Source of the DNA: Paracoccaceae bacterium
Lineage (GTDB): Bacteria; Pseudomonadota; Alphaproteobacteria; Rhodobacterales; Rhodobacteraceae
Direction of reading: 5' to 3'
DNA: 53,478 nt
Assembly: GCA_947504705.1 (NCBI GenBank)
Contig: CANNIA010000024.1
Span: 1 to 53,478 of the forward strand
Shown in pieces: positions 1-8,020 of the stretch (position 1 is its first letter; each line of letters begins with the position of its first letter). The notes under the pieces are model-generated. The model had not been told where the DNA came from and searched no databases. It saw only the letters and a list, made by a program, of their open reading frames with translations. A program made the translations under genes and the position numbers.

Positions 1-2247
1 CTGGCCCGGGTCGAGGCGTTGAAGCCGAAGCTGATCCCCGATGGCGTCACGATCACCGTGACCCGCGACTATGGTGAGACGGCGAATGAGAAGGCCAATG
101 AACTGCTGTTCCACCTGGGCCTTGCGACCGTTTCGATCATCATTTTGGTCTTCTTTGCCATCGGCTGGCGCGAGGCTTCGGTAGTGGCAATCGTCATCCC
201 GGTCACAATCCTGCTGACGCTCTTTGCCGCCTGGGTAATGGGCTACACGCTGAACCGGGTGTCGCTGTTCGCGCTGATCTTCAGCATCGGCATTCTGGTC
301 GATGACGCCATTGTCGTGATCGAGAATATCGACCGCCACTGGGGTCTGGACCGCAAGAAATCGCGGATGCAGGCGGCGATTGATGCGGTGGCCGAGGTCG
401 GGAACCCCACCATCGTTGCGACTTTGACGGTGGTGGCAGCGCTGTTGCCGATGCTGTTCGTCAGCGGCTTGATGGGGCCTTATATGTCGCCCATTCCGGC
501 CAATGCCTCGGCGGCGATGATCTTTTCCTTCTTCGTGGCGGTGATCATCACGCCTTGGCTGATGGTCAAGATAGCGGGCCGTGCTGATATGCATGACCAC
601 GCGGGCGACGATGTGCATGGTGGACACCACGGCGGATGGTTGGAGAAGGCCTATTCAGCGGTTGCGCGGCCCTTGCTGGCCACCAAACGGCGCAGCCTGA
701 CCTTTCTGCTGGTCACGGCGGCCCTGTCGTTCGGCTCACTGGCGGCGCTTTACACGCGGGATGTGACGGTCAAGCTGCTACCTTTTGACAACAAGTCGGA
801 ACTGTCGGTCGTCATCGACCTGCCCGAAGGGTCGTCGGTCGAGGCCACGGATCGGGTGGCGCGGGATGTGGCCGATGTGGTGATGGGCTTGCCTGAAGTG
901 ACCAGCGCCCAGACCTATGCCGGAACGCCTGCACCGTTCAACTTCAACGGCTTGGTGCGGCATTACTATCTGCGCAGCGAACCGCAGTTGGGCGAGGTGG
1001 CGATCAACCTGACCGGCAAGGGCGACCGCGACCGGGCGAGCCATGACATCGCGCTGGATTTGCGGGAGCGGTTGGCTGCATTGCCGGTTCCGGCAGGCAC
1101 CAGCCTGAAGGTCGTGGAACCGCCGCCCGGGCCCCCGGTGATCGCGACCCTGTTGGCCGAGGTTTACGGGCCGGACGCCGCCACACGTCGGGCGGCGGCG
1201 GCGAAGATCCGCGAGGCGTTTGAGGCGGTGCCCTTCCTTGTCGATGTGGATGACAGCTTTGGGATGCAAGCAAGGCGGCTACGCGCGACGATCTCCACCG
1301 ATGATTTGGAATTCTTCGGCGTGCAGGAACAGGACGTGTTCGACACGCTTGCTTTGCTGAACGGCGGGCAGACGGTTGGCTATTCGCACCGGGGCGAGGG
1401 CCGTTTGCCGATCCCCTTGGTCGTGGAACGCGACAAGGCCGACCGGGTCATGGACGAACGTTTCTTGACCACACCGATCCCCGCTAACGCCCTGCCCGGC
1501 GCGCGGGGGGTGGTGGAGTTGGGCGATGTGATCAAGGTCAGCGAAGAGGCCGCCAGTTTCCCGATCTTTCGCCACAATGGCCGCGACGCCGAGATGGTCA
1601 CCGCCGAACTGGCCGGGGACTTCGAGGCACCGCTTTACGGCATGCTCGCCGTATCCGACCAGATCGAGGCGATGGACTGGCCTGCGGGGATGAAGCCCAA
1701 GATTTCACTACATGGCCAGCCTGCGGATGAAAGCAAGGTCACCCTGCTGTGGGACGGCGAGTGGGAAGTGACTTATGTCACCTTCCGCGACATGGGGGCG
1801 GCGTTCGGTATCGCCCTGCTGGGCATCTACATCCTTGTCGTGGCGCAGTTCGGCTCGTTCAAGCTGCCATTGGTCATCCTGACGCCGATCCCGCTGACCT
1901 TCCTTGGCATCATGCTGGGACATTGGCTGTTCAACGCGCCGTTTTCGGCCACCAGCATGATCGGGTTCATTGCACTGGCCGGGATCATTGTGCGGAACTC
2001 GATCCTGCTGGTGGACTTCATCCGCCATGGGCAGGGGCCGATCACCGTGGACCTTTTGATCGAGGCCGGGGCGATCCGGTTCAAGCCGATCCTTCTGACC
2101 GCCATCGCCGCCATGATCGGCGCGGTGGTGATCCTGGCGGACCCGATCTTCCAGGGTCTCGCGATCTCGCTGCTCTTTGGTCTGCTGAGTTCGACCCTGC
2201 TGACCGTTCTTGTCATCCCGGCCATCTACCGCGTGTTGCGGACCTGA
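1..2247 (+). CDS. RND efflux transporter permease, 5' end outside window
   Basis: C-terminal 748 codons of an inner-membrane proton-driven efflux pump of the AcrB/hydrophobe-amphiphile family. Frame 1 is open from base 1, so the gene starts upstream. The TM4 motif GILVDDAIVVIENIDRH carries the paired aspartates of the AcrB proton relay (D407/D408) at in-window codons 101-102, which implies that about 300 N-terminal residues are missing. A second porter half and a second helix bundle (GIALLGIYILVVAQFGSF, then ILTPIPLTFLGIMLG) follow, and the stop is at 2245. An unusual His/Asp-rich loop lies around 586-630. Only 33 nt separate it from the sulfide:quinone oxidoreductase gene, so it probably shares that operon. 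Substrate is unknown; a role in exporting sulfur species is a guess from context. Confidence 0.88.
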   Translation: MARVEALKPKLIPDGVTITVTRDYGETANEKANELLFHLGLATVSIIILVFFAIGWREASVVAIVIPVTILLTLFAAWVMGYTLNRVSLFALIFSIGILVDDAIVVIENIDRHWGLDRKKSRMQAAIDAVAEVGNPTIVATLTVVAALLPMLFVSGLMGPYMSPIPANASAAMIFSFFVAVIITPWLMVKIAGRADMHDHAGDDVHGGHHGGWLEKAYSAVARPLLATKRRSLTFLLVTAALSFGSLAALYTRDVTVKLLPFDNKSELSVVIDLPEGSSVEATDRVARDVADVVMGLPEVTSAQTYAGTPAPFNFNGLVRHYYLRSEPQLGEVAINLTGKGDRDRASHDIALDLRERLAALPVPAGTSLKVVEPPPGPPVIATLLAEVYGPDAATRRAAAAKIREAFEAVPFLVDVDDSFGMQARRLRATISTDDLEFFGVQEQDVFDTLALLNGGQTVGYSHRGEGRLPIPLVVERDKADRVMDERFLTTPIPANALPGARGVVELGDVIKVSEEAASFPIFRHNGRDAEMVTAELAGDFEAPLYGMLAVSDQIEAMDWPAGMKPKISLHGQPADESKVTLLWDGEWEVTYVTFRDMGAAFGIALLGIYILVVAQFGSFKLPLVILTPIPLTFLGIMLGHWLFNAPFSATSMIGFIALAGIIVRNSILLVDFIRHGQGPITVDLLIEAGAIRFKPILLTAIAAMIGAVVILADPIFQGLAISLLFGLLSSTLLTVLVIPAIYRVLRT

Positions 2248-2280
2248 CCGGCACTTCGCGTCCACCATAAGGAGACTGAA

Positions 2281-3564
2281 ATGGCACATGTCGTAGTTCT
2301 CGGCGCCGGACTTGGGGGGGCCATCATGGCCTATGAGCTGAAGGATCAGCTGCGGCCGGAAGACAAGGTGACAGTGGTCACCAAGGACCCGAAATATCAC
2401 TTCGTGCCGTCGAACCCGTGGATTGCGGTAGGTTGGCGCGGACGGGAGGATATCACGGTCGACCTTGCGCCCACGATGGCGAAGAAGGGGATCGGGTTCA
2501 TTCCCGTTGCGGCCGAACGTCTGCACCCCGAGGAAAACCGGATCGCCTTGGTTGATGGGCAGTCGGTGGCCTATGACTATCTGGTGATCGCGACCGGGCC
2601 GGAATTGGCCTTTGACGAGATCCCCGGTTTGGGGCCGAACGGCTATACCCAATCGATTTGCCACATCGACCATGCCGAGACGGCGAAGACGGTGTTTGAC
2701 AAGCTGCTGGCAAACCCCGGCCCGGTGGTCATCGGGGCGGCGCAGGGGGCAAGTTGCTTTGGCCCGGCCTACGAGTTCCTGTTCATTCTGGAAACCGCGC
2801 TGCGCAAGGCCAAGATCCGCGACAAGGTGCCGATGACCTTTGTGACGCCCGAACCCTATATCGGCCATCTGGGCCTTGATGGAGTGGGCGACACAAAGGG
2901 GCTGCTGGAAAGCCAGATGCGCGAAAAGCACATCAAGTGGATGACCAATACCCGGGTGAGACGGGTCGAAGACGGCCATATGTTCGTGGAAGAAGTGGGC
3001 GAGGACGGGGTTGCGAAGCCCGAAAAGGACCTACCATTTGCGTTTTCGATGATGCTGCCGGCCTTCCGGGGCATCAAGCCCGTCGCCGGGATCGAGGGCC
3101 TGTCGAACCCGCGCGGGTTCACCATCGTCGACAAGCACCAGCAGAACCCGAAGTTCAAGAATATCTTCGCGGTAGGTGTCTGTGTCGCGATCCCGCCAAT
3201 GGGGCCGACCCCGGTGCCTTGCGGTGTGCCGAAGACCGGCTTCATGATCGAATCGATGGTCACAGCCACCGCCCACAACATTGGCGCCTTGGTGCGCGGC
3301 AAAAAACCGGACAGCGTCGGCACCTGGAACGCGGTCTGTCTGGCCGATTTTGGCGACGGGGGCATTGCCTTTGTGGCCCAGCCGCAGATCCCGCCGCGCA
3401 ATGTCAACTGGTCGTCCAGCGGCAAATGGGTGCATCTGGCCAAGGTCGGGTTCGAGAAGTACTTCCTGCGCAAGCTGCGCAAAGGGCAGTCCGAGCCGTT
3501 CTACGAAAGCCTCGCGCTGAAAGCGCTGGGGATCGACAAACTGAAGCAAACCACCAAAGGATGA
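2281..3564 (+). CDS. sqr: Sulfide:quinone oxidoreductase
   Basis: FAD enzyme of 427 aa that oxidises sulfide to sulfane sulfur and passes electrons to membrane quinone. It opens with a Rossmann dinucleotide fold (VVVLGAGLGGAIMAYEL). Cysteines fall at residues 127, 159 and 353, with E165, H131 and H196; these numbers coincide with the residues I recall as important in the Rhodobacter capsulatus enzyme (C127, C159, C353, H131, H196). There is no signal peptide, as expected for a membrane-associated SQR. The start is preceded by AAGGAGA. It sits between the RND pump and a DUF2892 gene, with an SqrR-like repressor two genes on. The match of all catalytic positions makes SQR preferred over a flavocytochrome c subunit or a type II NADH dehydrogenase. 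Confidence 0.93.
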   Translation: MAHVVVLGAGLGGAIMAYELKDQLRPEDKVTVVTKDPKYHFVPSNPWIAVGWRGREDITVDLAPTMAKKGIGFIPVAAERLHPEENRIALVDGQSVAYDYLVIATGPELAFDEIPGLGPNGYTQSICHIDHAETAKTVFDKLLANPGPVVIGAAQGASCFGPAYEFLFILETALRKAKIRDKVPMTFVTPEPYIGHLGLDGVGDTKGLLESQMREKHIKWMTNTRVRRVEDGHMFVEEVGEDGVAKPEKDLPFAFSMMLPAFRGIKPVAGIEGLSNPRGFTIVDKHQQNPKFKNIFAVGVCVAIPPMGPTPVPCGVPKTGFMIESMVTATAHNIGALVRGKKPDSVGTWNAVCLADFGDGGIAFVAQPQIPPRNVNWSSSGKWVHLAKVGFEKYFLRKLRKGQSEPFYESLALKALGIDKLKQTTKG

Positions 3565-3573
3565 GGTCCTGAA

Positions 3574-3777
3574 ATGTCAATTGATCGTGCTGTTCTGCGT
3601 TTTGCCGGGGTGATGGTGCTTCTCAGCGTCGTGCTGACGGCCTATGTTTCGCCCCTGTTCATCTGGTTTTCCGTCTTTATTGGCGCGAACCTGATCCAGT
3701 CCTCGTTCACCGGCTTCTGCCCGGCTGCGACGGTGTTCAAGAAGCTTGGGGCGACGAAGGGGTGCGCCTTCGAATAG
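3574..3777 (+). CDS. DUF2892 (YgaP-like) inner-membrane protein
   Basis: Small protein of 67 aa with two predicted membrane helices (about residues 11-27 and 29-42), then the C-terminal pattern SSFTGFCPAATVFKKLG and a final GCAFE. This resembles the DUF2892 module that forms the membrane part of rhodanese YgaP and occurs alone in sulfur-stress operons. Function is unproven; a role in handling or exporting sulfur species is inferred. It starts 10 nt after the SQR stop and ends 7 nt before the ArsR-family gene, so the three are surely cotranscribed. Confidence 0.85.
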   Translation: MSIDRAVLRFAGVMVLLSVVLTAYVSPLFIWFSVFIGANLIQSSFTGFCPAATVFKKLGATKGCAFE

Positions 3778-3783
3778 GAGCGG

Positions 3784-4101
3784 ATGATGGCAGCGGTTCT
3801 TGAAGGGTTTGGCGGCACCGCCGAACAGGCGGCCCGGGCGGTAGCGCTGCTGAAGTCGCTGTCGCATGAGGGGCGACTGCAGATCCTTTGCCTTCTGGTC
3901 GATGGGGATATGAACGTCACCCAACTGGCCGAGGCGCTGGGGGTCATTCCAGTCAGCGTCTCGCAACAGCTGATGCGGCTGCGGGCTGAAGGCATCGTCC
4001 AGACCCGGCGCGAGGGGAAGAGCGTGATTTATCACCTGGCGCGTGAGGAAGTGACCGCCATCGTCACCGCGCTGCGCGACACGTTTTGCAAGAAGGCCTG
4101 A
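3784..4101 (+). CDS. sqrR: ArsR-family dithiol repressor, SqrR/BigR type
   Basis: Winged-helix repressor of 105 aa. The helix-turn-helix covers about residues 45-70 (VTQLAEALGVIPVSVSQQLM). Cysteines lie at residues 36 (LQILCLLV) and 102 (DTFCKKA). The spacing of 66 residues equals that of the two regulatory cysteines of SqrR (41/107) and BigR, which form a persulfide/tetrasulfide bridge when sulfane sulfur accumulates and then release DNA. No ArsR-type metal site (CVC) is present. It follows sqr and the DUF2892 gene with an AGGAG just before the start, so it probably autoregulates the operon. The operon promoter is outside the window. Confidence 0.85.
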   Translation: MMAAVLEGFGGTAEQAARAVALLKSLSHEGRLQILCLLVDGDMNVTQLAEALGVIPVSVSQQLMRLRAEGIVQTRREGKSVIYHLAREEVTAIVTALRDTFCKKA

Positions 4102-4107
4102 CCGGCC

Positions 4108-4821
4108 TTATGGCCCCGCATCGCCCAGATCATCCGAAAGCGCGCGAAGCTTCGGGAGATGGCAGATCACGGCATTTCCGTCCCGACGGATCGCGCCGTC
4201 AGCGGATAGGTCCTGCAGTGCGTTGTTGACGCGTGAGCGGGTTGCCCCAAGGACAGCGGCAAGGTCGGACTGGTTCAGGCCCAGATCAAGGCGCACTTCG
4301 GTTCCACCGTCCTGCGCGCCTTTCTGGCGGGCTGCCATCAGCAGATAGCGCACCAACCGACCTTGCAGGTCATAAAGCGCGATGGATTCCATCTGGAAGG
4401 TCGCACGGCGCAGATGGCCGCAGATGTGCCGGGCAATGGCCAGCGGCAGATCGGCGCGCTTTTCGGCCACCTGCAGGAACTTGTCACGCGACAGGATGAC
4501 GGCCGTGGTCGCCTCGGTCGCCATTGCGTCGGTGGAACGCGGCTCGCCATCCAGCAGCGCCAATTCCCCCAGAACCTCACCCTTGCCAAGCGAGGTCAGA
4601 ACCAACTCGCGCCCTTGCGGAGTGGTGACCGAAAGCTTGATTCGACCCGAGACAATGGCAAGCATCCGGTCTTCGCGGTCGCCACGCTGAAAGATCACTT
4701 GGCCCCCCGTCCAGCGCTTAAGGAACCCGATGCGGGCCAGCTCGGCGCGGGTTTCCAGCGCAAGTCCCGCAAAAACGGGGAACCGCGAAAACGTCTCTGC
4801 AGTAACTGGTTCAGCGATCAT
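4108..4821 (-). CDS. Crp/Fnr-family transcriptional regulator
   Basis: Regulator of 237 aa with an N-terminal cyclic-nucleotide-binding-like domain (about 10-130) and a C-terminal winged helix (about 155-225; NQSDLAAVLGATRSRVNNAL). The pocket segment GEVLGELALLDGEPRSTDAM keeps the Glu and Arg-Ser of a CRP phosphate-binding cassette, so cAMP or cGMP binding is plausible. It lacks the N-terminal cysteine cluster of FNR. It converges on the ArsR gene with 6 nt between stops. The nearest gene on the same strand, 403 nt upstream, encodes a class III nucleotidyl cyclase, a suggestive partnership although the gap argues for separate promoters. Confidence 0.9.
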   Translation of the reverse strand: MIAEPVTAETFSRFPVFAGLALETRAELARIGFLKRWTGGQVIFQRGDREDRMLAIVSGRIKLSVTTPQGRELVLTSLGKGEVLGELALLDGEPRSTDAMATEATTAVILSRDKFLQVAEKRADLPLAIARHICGHLRRATFQMESIALYDLQGRLVRYLLMAARQKGAQDGGTEVRLDLGLNQSDLAAVLGATRSRVNNALQDLSADGAIRRDGNAVICHLPKLRALSDDLGDAGP

Positions 4822-5224
4822 GTGGGACTGTCACTGCCGCAAATGGAAATCGGGCTCATCCGCAAGGTCTAGCGACTGGGCCGCGATCAAACAAGCTTAG
4901 GCTGTGCCGCGGAGCACAGCTGGAACCCGACACCTACGCTAATGTGGTTAAGACAATCTGAAGGGAAAAGCAGCAACAGCCGCGGCCCTTCAGGCCAGAG
5001 GGAAGGCCAGACCCCTTTGCACGACGAGGCAGGACTTGGACTGCGCATGCAATTTCTTCGCATGCGATTGTAAATTTCAGGGGGTGTATTGGTGGTGGCA
5101 TTCTCCGGCACAGCTTTTGCCGGAAAGTTGGCTTCATGACTTAGTCGGGCTCCGCGCGGTTATGCTCCCCATTATCCGCGCGGGGCCCGCCCTTTCATGA
5201 TCGGGCTTTTCCAGCCAGACGGCC
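4822..5224. other. 403-nt gap between Crp-like and cyclase genes
   Basis: No convincing gene is seen. The short reverse-strand frames here have no family signature. The part next to 4821 should hold the promoter of the Crp-like gene; I found no complete TTGAT-N4-ATCAA site, only a half-site-like GATCAA near 4879. An inverted repeat lies at 5147-5188 and a smaller hairpin (CCGGCA/TGCCGG) near 5105-5123. Confidence 0.5.
5147..5188. repeat. Inverted repeat downstream of the cyclase gene
   Basis: Arms of 13 nt at 5147-5159 (gggctccgcgcgg) and 5176-5188 (ccgcgcggggccc) pair with one mismatch around a 16-nt loop. It lies about 35-80 nt past the stop of the minus-strand cyclase gene. There is no T-run after it on the minus strand, so it is at most a weak terminator or a 3'-end stabiliser. 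Confidence 0.45.
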
Positions 5225-8020
5225 TTATGCGCCTGACATCAATTCGTCGCGCGTGCGCCGGACCCAATCCGCCCAGATCCCCTCGCCCTCCGCTTCGGCC
5301 CGGGCCACCGCGTCTTGTGCAAGCTTTCGTGCCGCGTCGGTCTCTCCACGGGCGGCAAGCGCCTTGGCTTGGGCCGAGGCATAGATCGGCCAGCCAAGCT
5401 GAATACCAATTGCCTCTGCCACTGGCATAAGCTGCGCCAGACCTGCTTCGCCAATGGCGGCATGGCCCTGCCAGATGGCATCCATGCTTTTCCAAAGCTG
5501 GCCGATCACGGTCCAGAACACATGGCCCTGCGCCTCGGCATAGCCAAGCCCGGCGGCAAGATGCGTCTCGAACGCAGCGCGGTCGCCCATCAGGCAGAAG
5601 GCTTGGGCGGCAAAGACATGCACCCACGGGAGTTGCAGACGCGCGCCGATCCGGTCGATCTGCGCCAGTGCTGCAGCCAAAGCCGCCTCGCCCTTGTCCT
5701 TGCGGCCCAGAAGGATGTTGATGTGGCATTCGGCCGACAGGACCGAGACCAAGGGGTCGGCACCCAGAAGATAAAAGAGCTGGCCATGTTGGGCCGGATC
5801 ATAAACCGATTCCAGCTCTGCCGCCGCAAGAAGGGCGTCTTCGAGTTTCCCCGAATACATCAGATGTGCGGTCTTGTTGGTCAGGTACAGGATCTGCTCT
5901 TCGGACGATGCCGGGTCCGCCACGCGCTGCATTGTCGCCAGAAGATCGGCGCTTTCGCGCATCCTGCCGCCGATCACCGTCTTGGCGAAGATGCCATAAA
6001 GCGCATACATCCGCGCCCGGCTGCCTGCGTTCAGCCGCGTCACGCTGGCATCCAGTTCGTCATAGGCTTTGGCGACCTCGGGGTGGGCAAAACCAAAGCG
6101 CTGGACCTTGGTCGCACCCAAAAGCGTCTGCGCCTGGATCAGGGCGTCGCTGGCTGCCTTGTCAGGGTCAGGGATAGCCGAAAGGACGGCAAGCGCCTGT
6201 TCCAGATAGGTCGAGGCGGAGTCGAAACTGGCACTGCCGAGGAATTTTACGCCAGCCGCCATGCAGGGACCGATCGCTTCGGCCATGGCATCGGCCTGCA
6301 GGTAGTGGTCGGCGACAAGTTCGGGGAAGGCTGCCGCGTCAGCGGGGTGATGATCCTGCAGAACGCGGGCAAACTGGCCGTGCAGCTGCCGGCGGCGGCG
6401 TGCGGGCAGCATGTTGTAGGCGCAATCGCGCATCAGGATATGGTGGAAGCCGAAGCCGTCCGGTTCGGGTTCAAGGATGCCAAGCCGGATCAGTTCGGCC
6501 CCATGCTGTTCCAGATCAGTGCTGTCCTCAGTGAGGTGTTTGAGGTGATCCAGCCGGAAGTTCCGCCCGATGACGGCAGCGGTCTGCACGGTTTCCTTCA
6601 GCGGCCCAAGCTCTTCCAGAAGGTGCTGGATCGTCGCTTCGATGGTTGGCGGAGGTAGTGCTGCCCCATCTTTTGAGGGGCTGATCCGTTCTGCCCGCGC
6701 AAGGGCGCGCAGGAACAGGGGATTGCCGCCCGCAACTTCAACCAGCCGCGCCTCGACCGCAGCGGCAAAGCCGTCCTGCACCTCGGCCCGCAGGACCTGA
6801 CGCGAGGCATCCGGTGACAGGGCGGGCACCTGGATCGGCTCGATCCCTTCGGCTTTGGCATAATCCATGGCTTCCGGCGTCGGGCGCGACAGGATGATGA
6901 CGCGACCGGCAACCTCTGGCCCCGCTTTCATCAGCCGCCCGATCACTTCCCGCGTGTCGGCATCGCACCAGTGGAAGTCATCGAAGAACATAAGCGACAG
7001 TGGGTCGGCCAGACGGTTCGACAGAAGGGCAACCGCCGCCTCGATCCGGTTCTGGCGGCGAAGTTGCAGCGAAAGTTCCGGATGGGGGATCGACATCCGC
7101 GCCGGGTCCAGGATCTCGGCCAGGGCGTCATGCAGGTTCGGGGTCAGGGTGACCCCACGCTCAGTAAGCTGATCCGCGATGCTTGACTGACCGGACAAAA
7201 ACCCGCGCAGCCATTCACTGATCGGCAAGAGGGGCGAGCGGGTAAGGTTGCTTCGCGCGCTGAGCGGCACGGTCGCGCGGCCTTGCCCGGCCTGCGAGGT
7301 CAACGCCTGCGCTAGCGCCGATTTCCCGATCCCGGCTGGCCCCACCAGCATCATCCGCCGCTGATCGCCGTTCAACACGTCCCAGATCAGCGTGTCGCGT
7401 TCCCAAAGCCGCGCGGCACCATGGTCGGGGCGGGTGACGTTGAAGCCGCCGATTTCATGCACAATGGTTTCGGACGAGGTGCCCTTGAACTGGACGTTTC
7501 GCGTTTCCGTTACGTCTAGCTGGGCCAGACGGCTGATGAAACTGGCGAAGCGGTCGGACACCATGACTTTGCCCGGCACCGCCTCGGCCTCGACCCTTGC
7601 GGCGATGTTGAGGTCAAGGCCGGAAAGCTGCGGGCGTCCGTCTTCGGCAGCCCCTACCCGGCACAGGAAAGTTCCGGCGTGCAAGCCAGCGCGCGCAACA
7701 CAGCCGGGAAGGTCTTTCTGCACCGTCTCAACAAGTGCAAGCGCGCAGCCGAGGCCGGTCAGGGCTGCATCCTCCGGTCCCTCGTCAATGCCGAACGCGG
7801 CCAAGACCCCGTCGCCGTAATGCTGGACAACCCGCCCCCGGAAGGCGGCAAAGACCTTTGAGGTCAGCGCATGAAAGGTTTGCAGCGTGGCATCGTAATC
7901 CTCAAGCCCCAGCCGTTCGGCCATTTCGGTCGATGCGACGAGATCGACGAAGCAGATCGTCAGAATCCGGCGTTCGGCCTTGTCGCCAAACCCTGCCACT
8001 GCCGGAGCTGTCACCTTCAC
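5225..8020 (-). CDS. Class III nucleotidyl cyclase fused to an AAA/STAND-type ATPase with TPR-like C-terminus
   Basis: Protein of 931 aa. Residues 15-190 form a class III cyclase domain with the metal-binding aspartates D26 (CFVDLVAS) and D70 (HYGDGVLAAFG) and the GLDLNIAARVE segment holding D136, N138 and R142, so the active site looks complete. Residues about 205-480 are a P-loop ATPase (Walker A GPAGIGKS at 227-234; Walker B LSLMFFDDFHW). The rest is alpha-helical and TPR-like. The architecture matches ATPase-coupled adenylate cyclases. No membrane segment is visible, so it is cytoplasmic. It starts with GTG, overlapping the stop of the upstream FAD fusion gene by 4 nt (GTGA), implying translational coupling. 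The ligand sensed is unknown. Confidence 0.9.
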   Translation of the reverse strand: MKVTAPAVAGFGDKAERRILTICFVDLVASTEMAERLGLEDYDATLQTFHALTSKVFAAFRGRVVQHYGDGVLAAFGIDEGPEDAALTGLGCALALVETVQKDLPGCVARAGLHAGTFLCRVGAAEDGRPQLSGLDLNIAARVEAEAVPGKVMVSDRFASFISRLAQLDVTETRNVQFKGTSSETIVHEIGGFNVTRPDHGAARLWERDTLIWDVLNGDQRRMMLVGPAGIGKSALAQALTSQAGQGRATVPLSARSNLTRSPLLPISEWLRGFLSGQSSIADQLTERGVTLTPNLHDALAEILDPARMSIPHPELSLQLRRQNRIEAAVALLSNRLADPLSLMFFDDFHWCDADTREVIGRLMKAGPEVAGRVIILSRPTPEAMDYAKAEGIEPIQVPALSPDASRQVLRAEVQDGFAAAVEARLVEVAGGNPLFLRALARAERISPSKDGAALPPPTIEATIQHLLEELGPLKETVQTAAVIGRNFRLDHLKHLTEDSTDLEQHGAELIRLGILEPEPDGFGFHHILMRDCAYNMLPARRRRQLHGQFARVLQDHHPADAAAFPELVADHYLQADAMAEAIGPCMAAGVKFLGSASFDSASTYLEQALAVLSAIPDPDKAASDALIQAQTLLGATKVQRFGFAHPEVAKAYDELDASVTRLNAGSRARMYALYGIFAKTVIGGRMRESADLLATMQRVADPASSEEQILYLTNKTAHLMYSGKLEDALLAAAELESVYDPAQHGQLFYLLGADPLVSVLSAECHINILLGRKDKGEAALAAALAQIDRIGARLQLPWVHVFAAQAFCLMGDRAAFETHLAAGLGYAEAQGHVFWTVIGQLWKSMDAIWQGHAAIGEAGLAQLMPVAEAIGIQLGWPIYASAQAKALAARGETDAARKLAQDAVARAEAEGEGIWADWVRRTRDELMSGA

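Noticed and set aside
4860-4890. FNR/Crp operator upstream of the Crp-like gene
   Set aside because: Only a GATCAA half-site is visible; the paired TTGAT half is missing.
5315-6658. 447-aa plus-strand frame over the cyclase-ATPase gene
   Set aside because: Antisense to a recognised coding region in high-GC DNA; no motif or ribosome site.
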